A DNA stretch of 11,211 bases, taken from Actinomycetota bacterium. GTDB lineage: Bacteria; Actinomycetota; Humimicrobiia; Humimicrobiales; Humimicrobiaceae. The stretch covers positions 1 to 11,211 of the forward strand of contig JAGYOJ010000026.1 in assembly GCA_018399435.1 (NCBI GenBank), read 5' to 3'. The first letter of the stretch is position 1. The number at the start of each line of letters is the position of its first letter. A model generated the notes under the pieces. It was not told the DNA's origin. It saw nothing but the letters and a program-made list of their open reading frames with translations, and ran no database searches. The position numbers were made by a program, and so were the translations under genes. This document shows positions 8,385 through 11,211 of the stretch, one piece after another.

Positions 8385-8916
8385 AATTCTTATTTTTTTC
8401 CTTTTCTTCTTTAATAGCCTTCAAAACCATTGCTAAGTTTCTTGAAAGCCCGCCTAAAAGTAAAGTTAACTTTATAATAGGCGACTTAATTGCAACAGCT
8501 AAATTAGTAAGTAAAGTTTCCTTGTCCGGCAGGCTGGCAAGCTTTTCAACCATCCCTGCATCAATTAAATTATTATCCAAAATGCCAGCTTTAATATTTA
8601 ATGTTCCACTATCTTCTGAAAATTTACTGACTATCTTGGCAACAGTTACGATTTCCTCTTTACTAAATACTACGCTTGTCGGCCCTTTAAATACGCCGCT
8701 TAGATCAATATCAGAAAAAACATTTTTAGCTGCTAATAAAGCAAGAGTATTTTTAAATATTCTTAAAGAAGCATTTGATTCTGCAAGCTTGTCCCTTATC
8801 AAAACAGAGTCATCTGCTGTAAGGCCTGAGTGATCAGTAAAAATTAATCCATCATTTTCTTCAAATATTTCTTTTACTGCTTTAACTTTTTCTTTTTTAT
8901 CTTCTTTTACCACCAT
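8383..8916 (-). CDS. rplJ: 50S ribosomal protein L10
   Basis: L10 is the base of the ribosomal stalk: its N-terminal domain binds 23S rRNA beside L11 and its C-terminal helix carries L7/L12 dimers. With the start chosen here it has 177 residues. Family landmarks are a lysine-rich N-terminus, GLIFTDHSGLTADD (23-36), the FKNTL motif (54-58) and FKGPT (76-80). The protein ends in a charged helix (LKAIKEEKEKNKN). Three start codons are possible: TTG 8928, ATG 8925 and ATG 8916. I chose 8916 because a GGGGG ribosome-binding-like run lies just upstream and the protein then begins in the usual place for the family. The gene is preceded by an L10 leader and a terminator hairpin, so it is probably autoregulated. 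rplL follows after 10 bases. Confidence 0.97.
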   Translation of the reverse strand: MVVKEDKKEKVKAVKEIFEENDGLIFTDHSGLTADDSVLIRDKLAESNASLRIFKNTLALLAAKNVFSDIDLSGVFKGPTSVVFSKEEIVTVAKIVSKFSEDSGTLNIKAGILDNNLIDAGMVEKLASLPDKETLLTNLAVAIKSPIIKLTLLLGGLSRNLAMVLKAIKEEKEKNKN

Positions 8917-8940
8917 TACCCCCATCAATTGTTATAATTT

Positions 8941-8975
8941 AAAAAACAAATCGGCCCATAAATAGAAGGCCGATT
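8941..8975 (-). terminator. intrinsic terminator/attenuator in the rplJ leader
   Basis: The coding strand has AATCGGCC (8975-8968), an 11-base loop and GGCCGATT (8956-8949), a perfect 8-bp stem with a GC-rich core. It is followed directly by TGTTTTTT. This is a canonical factor-independent terminator placed between the L10 leader element and the rplJ start, 25 bases before the ATG at 8916. A terminator here would cut off rplJ-rplL unless it is regulated, so it most likely acts as an attenuator. In Bacillus subtilis L10(L12)4 is known to control rplJL by transcription attenuation. Confidence 0.8.
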
Positions 8976-8991
8976 AATGTTTTTAATATCA

Positions 8992-9040
8992 TCCTCAGCA
9001 GGAAATTAAGTTGCTCTTGCAACACCCACTATCTATGGCT
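8992..9040 (-). ncRNA. ribosomal protein L10 leader (binding site for the L10-L12 complex)
   Basis: This mRNA element mimics the L10 site on 23S rRNA. On the coding strand a 5-bp hairpin GTTGC-AAGA-GCAAC (9023-9010) caps a helix formed by TAGTGGG (9031-9025) and CCTGCTG (9002-8996). The two helices are joined by an asymmetric loop with TTAATTT on one side. An outer CC/GG pair (9038-9037 with 8994-8993) flanks the lopsided internal loop ATAGA. The order CC-ATAGA-TAGTGGG...CCTGCTG-AGG agrees with the L10 leader pattern as I remember it from other bacteria, and it lies in the expected place between rplA and rplJ. Confidence 0.85.
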
Positions 9041-9065
9041 GCCTTTTTAATTTTAAGCTTAAAAA

Positions 9066-9779
9066 CTATGCTACTTCTTCTACCTCCATAATTTTAGCCG
9101 GATCTATTTTAACAGAAGGGCCCATAGTTGCTGAAACGTAAACCCCTTTTATATATCTTCCTTTTGCGGAAGCTGGTTTTGCTTTAAGCAATGTATCCAT
9201 TAATGCAGTATAATTTTCAAGCAATTTCTCAACACCAAAAGATGCCTTGCCCAATATGCAATGGACAACTCCATTTTTATCTGTCCTGTATTCAAGCTTG
9301 CCTCTTTTTGAATCTTTAACTGCCTTTCCTATATCAAAAGTTACAGTTCCAGATTTTGGATTAGGCATTAATTTACGCGGGCCTAAAATCCTTCCCAACT
9401 TCCCAACAACCTTCATCATATCAGGTGTAGCAATGCATACATCAAAATCTAGCCACCCTTTATTTATTTTTTCTGCCAGCTCTTCTCCGCCAACAAAATC
9501 AGCCCCAGCCTTTTCTGCTTCTTCAGCTTTATCCCCTTGGGCAAAAACTAAAACTTTAGGAACTTTCCCCGTGCCATTGGGGAGCACTATAGTGCCCCTG
9601 ACTATCTGGTCAGCCTTTCTGGGGTTAACTCCCAAATTAATAGAAATATCTACAGTTTCATCAAATTTTGCATAATTATTTTCTGTAACCCATTTGATTG
9701 CCTCGCGCGGGGTTTTTGCTTTTTTATCTAAATTTTCAATCTTTGAATTGTACTTTTTTCCTCTTTTCAAAACTACCAT
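9066..9779 (-). CDS. rplA: 50S ribosomal protein L1
   Basis: L1 forms the mobile L1 stalk near the E site of the 50S subunit and in many bacteria also represses its own operon. The reading frame gives 237 residues, close to the family norm. Landmarks are the N-terminal KRGKKY (5-10), the domain II Rossmann-like part with KVLVFAQGDKAEEA (75-88), the family signature LGPRKLMPNPKSGTVT (132-147) and the C-terminal TMGPSVKID (218-226). The start is uncertain. The ATG at 9779 directly abuts the AAAGG ribosome binding sequence with no spacer, while a TTG at 9770 has a 9-base spacer and gives MKRGKKY, which matches the usual MAKRGKKY beginning. rplK ends 12 bases upstream, so the two are cotranscribed. 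Confidence 0.97.
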   Translation of the reverse strand: MVVLKRGKKYNSKIENLDKKAKTPREAIKWVTENNYAKFDETVDISINLGVNPRKADQIVRGTIVLPNGTGKVPKVLVFAQGDKAEEAEKAGADFVGGEELAEKINKGWLDFDVCIATPDMMKVVGKLGRILGPRKLMPNPKSGTVTFDIGKAVKDSKRGKLEYRTDKNGVVHCILGKASFGVEKLLENYTALMDTLLKAKPASAKGRYIKGVYVSATMGPSVKIDPAKIMEVEEVA

Positions 9780-9784
9780 CCTTT
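9780..9784 (-). promoter_or_regulatory. ribosome binding site that questions the rplA start
   Basis: AAAGG ends immediately before the ATG at 9779, leaving no spacer, but lies 9 bases before the TTG at 9770. The TTG start yields a protein beginning like other L1 proteins. This favours TTG, though it does not prove it. Confidence 0.5.
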
Positions 9785-9791
9785 ATAAAAA

Positions 9792-10217
9792 CTATTTCTT
9801 GACTGTTACACCCATACTCCTAGCAGTGCCTTCTATTACCTTAACCGCGCTTTCAATTGTTCTAGCATTAAGGTCCTTTATTTTAACCTTTGCTATTTCT
9901 TCGAGCTGTTCTTTAGTAATTTCCCCAACTTTTTCCTTATTAGGCTCCCCAGACCCTTTCTCCAGATTTATTGCTTTTTTGATAAGTACTGAAGCTGGCG
10001 GAGTTTTGGTGATAAAGGTAAAACTTCTATCACTGTAAACAGTAAGTATTACAGGAATAATTGTTCCCTGATCCTTGGCTGTTTTTTCATTAAATGCTTT
10101 ACAAAACTCCATAATATTTACGCCATGCTGGCCTAAAGCAGGCCCAACTGGCGGCGCCGGATTAGCTTGCCCTGCCGGTATTTGTAGTTTCACTTGTGCT
10201 TTTATCTTTTTTGCCAT
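9792..10217 (-). CDS. rplK: 50S ribosomal protein L11
   Basis: L11 binds the GTPase-associated region of 23S rRNA at the stalk base with L10, and takes part in factor binding and the stringent response. It has 141 residues, the family length. The N-terminal domain contains the signature PAGQANPAPPVGPALGQHG (14-32), with the proline pair (P22, P23) of the thiostrepton-sensitive region. TPPASVLIKKA at 72-82 marks the linker, and the RNA-binding C-terminal domain ends with ARTIESAVKVIEGTARSMG (118-136). A GAGG ribosome binding site lies 8 bases before the ATG (spacer TAAAAGTA or similar). The 66-base upstream gap has a promoter-like sequence, so rplK-rplA may be partly independent of secE-nusG. 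Confidence 0.98.
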   Translation of the reverse strand: MAKKIKAQVKLQIPAGQANPAPPVGPALGQHGVNIMEFCKAFNEKTAKDQGTIIPVILTVYSDRSFTFITKTPPASVLIKKAINLEKGSGEPNKEKVGEITKEQLEEIAKVKIKDLNARTIESAVKVIEGTARSMGVTVKK

Positions 10218-10249
10218 ACTTTTACCTCAAATTAATATACAAACGTGTA

Positions 10250-10277
10250 ATTATACACATATAAAATAATATTACAA
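10250..10277 (-). promoter_or_regulatory. possible promoter for rplK-rplA
   Basis: The coding strand has TTGTAA (10277-10272), a 16-base spacer and a perfect TATAAT (10255-10250). The -10 lies inside a small palindrome, GTGTA-TAAT-TACAC (10258-10245), which could be an operator or chance. The -35 matches consensus at four of six bases. In such AT-rich DNA a TATAAT is cheap, but the position in the nusG-rplK gap fits the separate rplK promoter known in E. coli. Confidence 0.4.
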
Positions 10278-10283
10278 ATAAAT

Positions 10284-10808
10284 TTAAATTTTTGAAACTT
10301 GACCAAAATCTAATTCAACAGGAGTCTGCCTGCCGAAAATTGAAACTAAAACCTTTAATTTGCCCTGATCTAGATTTATCTCATTTATAGTACCATCAAA
10401 ATTGGCAAATGGCCCAGAAGTCACTTTTACTGGCTGGCCTACTTCAAAATCAGTCTTGGGCTTGGGTTTTTCTGAAACTTCCCTCTTCATTATCTTGTTA
10501 ACTTCACTGTCGCTTAAAGGTGTTGGCTTATTTTCAGTCCCAACAAATCCAGTAACGCCAGGAGTATTTCTAACCACATACCATGAATCATCATCCAAAT
10601 ACATCTTAACTAATAGATACCCAGGGAAAACCCTTTTTGTAGTTACTTGTTTTTTCCCTTTTTGGATTTCCATAATATCTTCCTGGGGAATATATATATC
10701 AAATATCTTATCCTGCATATTCATTGATTCAATGCGGTGTTCTAGATTTACTTTTATTTTTTTCTCATAGCCTGCGTATGAGTTAATTACATACCATCTT
10801 GGTCTCAT
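10284..10808 (-). CDS. nusG: transcription elongation/antitermination factor NusG
   Basis: NusG binds the RNA polymerase clamp and modulates pausing, Rho termination and transcription-translation coupling. It has 174 residues, the compact bacterial form. The N-terminal NGN domain begins with WYVINSYAGYEKK (5-17) and includes FPGYLLVKM (61-69) and WYVVRNTPGVTGFVG (76-90). The C-terminal KOW domain spans about 121-174, with VGQPVKVTSGPFANFDG (123-139). No long N-terminal extension is present, unlike many high-GC actinobacterial NusG proteins. A GGGG ribosome-binding-like run precedes the ATG, and secE ends 16 bases upstream, so the two form a tight pair. Confidence 0.98.
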   Translation of the reverse strand: MRPRWYVINSYAGYEKKIKVNLEHRIESMNMQDKIFDIYIPQEDIMEIQKGKKQVTTKRVFPGYLLVKMYLDDDSWYVVRNTPGVTGFVGTENKPTPLSDSEVNKIMKREVSEKPKPKTDFEVGQPVKVTSGPFANFDGTINEINLDQGKLKVLVSIFGRQTPVELDFGQVSKI

Positions 10809-10824
10809 AAATTATCCCCGACTT

Positions 10825-11139
10825 TTAAATATTTATAAGCAGCGTAACAATTTGTTGGAATATAAAATCAAATAATCCAAGTAAAGCTGAAAAGAATATT
10901 ATGGTTACAATAACCACAACAGTATATGTTAAAAGAGTTTTCCGTGAAGGCCAGGAAACTTTCTTTAATTCCCTAACAACATCTTTTACAAATTTTACAA
11001 CCTTTTTTGGAATATTTTTAATAAACTGCTTCCAGTCCATCTTTTTTTTAGGAGGAGACTTGGGAACCTTCCGGTCCTTCATTGCCTGCTCCATCATTTT
11101 CTTCGGCTTATATTTCCTTGATACTTTTCTCTTTGCCAT
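10825..11139 (-). CDS. secE: preprotein translocase subunit SecE
   Basis: SecE clamps the two halves of SecY in the inner-membrane protein-export channel. The protein has 104 residues. The amphipathic surface helix carries the family signature ELKKVSWPSRKTLL (57-70) and is followed by one transmembrane segment at about 71-92, rich in V, I, F and L. The first 40 residues are strongly basic (KRKVSRKYKPKK, PPKKKMDW), an N-terminal extension compared with the shortest one-helix SecE proteins and similar in style to those of actinobacteria. The ATG has an AGGA sequence 5 bases upstream. It lies 34 bases after tRNA-Trp and 16 before nusG. Confidence 0.96.
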   Translation of the reverse strand: MAKRKVSRKYKPKKMMEQAMKDRKVPKSPPKKKMDWKQFIKNIPKKVVKFVKDVVRELKKVSWPSRKTLLTYTVVVIVTIIFFSALLGLFDFIFQQIVTLLINI

Positions 11140-11173
11140 TATTCCTAATATATATTAATTAACAATATTTCCC

Positions 11174-11211
11174 TGGCAGGGCTGGAGGGACTCGAACCCC
11201 CAACACCCGGT
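11174..11211 (-). tRNA. tRNA-Trp, 3' part only (cut by the window edge)
   Basis: The coding strand reads ACCGGGTGTTGGGGG then TTCGAGT and CCCTC, which form a 5-bp T stem and a TTCGAGT loop. It continues with the acceptor 3' strand CAGCCCT, discriminator G73 and an encoded CCA. The segment from ACCGGGTGTTGGG onward is nearly the same as E. coli tRNA-Trp, and G73 fits tryptophan. tRNA-Trp directly before secE-nusG is a common bacterial arrangement. The anticodon lies outside the window, so identity rests on similarity and context. Confidence 0.88.

Noticed and set aside
7780..8436. Plus-strand frame of 218 codons across rplL
   Set aside because: Its Phe/Ser-rich translation is just the complement of the Lys/Glu-rich L12 sequence, and the minus-strand frame is clearly L7/L12.
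9041..9100. A promoter for rplJ overlapping the end of rplA (TAAAAT seen)
   Set aside because: No -35-like hexamer stands at a suitable distance, and TAAAAT is common in this AT-rich sequence.
1..11211. CRISPR arrays, insertion sequences, attachment sites or foreign gene blocks
   Set aside because: No spaced direct repeats, transposase-like frames or composition breaks were seen. The whole window is one conserved housekeeping cluster.

Overview
The window carries one conserved bacterial housekeeping cluster, all on the minus strand. Transcription runs from high to low coordinates: tRNA-Trp (3' end only), secE, nusG, rplK (L11), rplA (L1), rplJ (L10), rplL (L7/L12), rpoB, rpoC. The sequence is clearly AT-rich by eye. 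The organism cannot be named, but RpoC suggests a low-GC, probably deep-branching relative of the Actinomycetota. It has a charged helical insert at about residues 141-240, followed by a block (DEALF...YFDGGMGAEAI...KGQKRNRAIKRL) that closely parallels actinobacterial beta'. This placement is an inference from remembered families, not a search.

Layout: positions 11174-11211 hold the T arm, acceptor 3' strand and encoded CCA of tRNA-Trp. secE and nusG follow with short spacers. A 66-base gap with a promoter-like sequence precedes rplK-rplA, which are 12 bases apart. The gap after rplA holds an L10 leader RNA and then a classic intrinsic terminator hairpin, which looks like an autoregulatory attenuator ahead of rplJ-rplL. 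A 198-base gap separates rplL from rpoB; it contains the best promoter in the window (consensus -35, extended -10) and an inverted repeat in the predicted 5' leader. rpoB and rpoC are 25 bases apart, and rpoC has a perfect AGGAGG ribosome binding site. After rpoC, the last 64 bases contain an 11-base copy of the rpoB -35 region, possibly the promoter of the next operon.

The genes cover transcription (beta, beta', NusG), the ribosomal stalk and L1 arm (L11, L1, L10, L12) and the protein-export channel (SecE). Control appears to be split: L10 autoregulation of rplJL and a separate promoter for rpoBC.

I found no undescribed multi-gene system. The most unusual feature is ribosomal protein L7/L12, which carries a lysine/threonine-rich N-terminal extension of about 67 residues ahead of an otherwise normal L12. 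A strong Shine-Dalgarno sequence supports the long start, and a possible internal start would give a near-normal protein. No gene-free stretch exceeds 300 bases.
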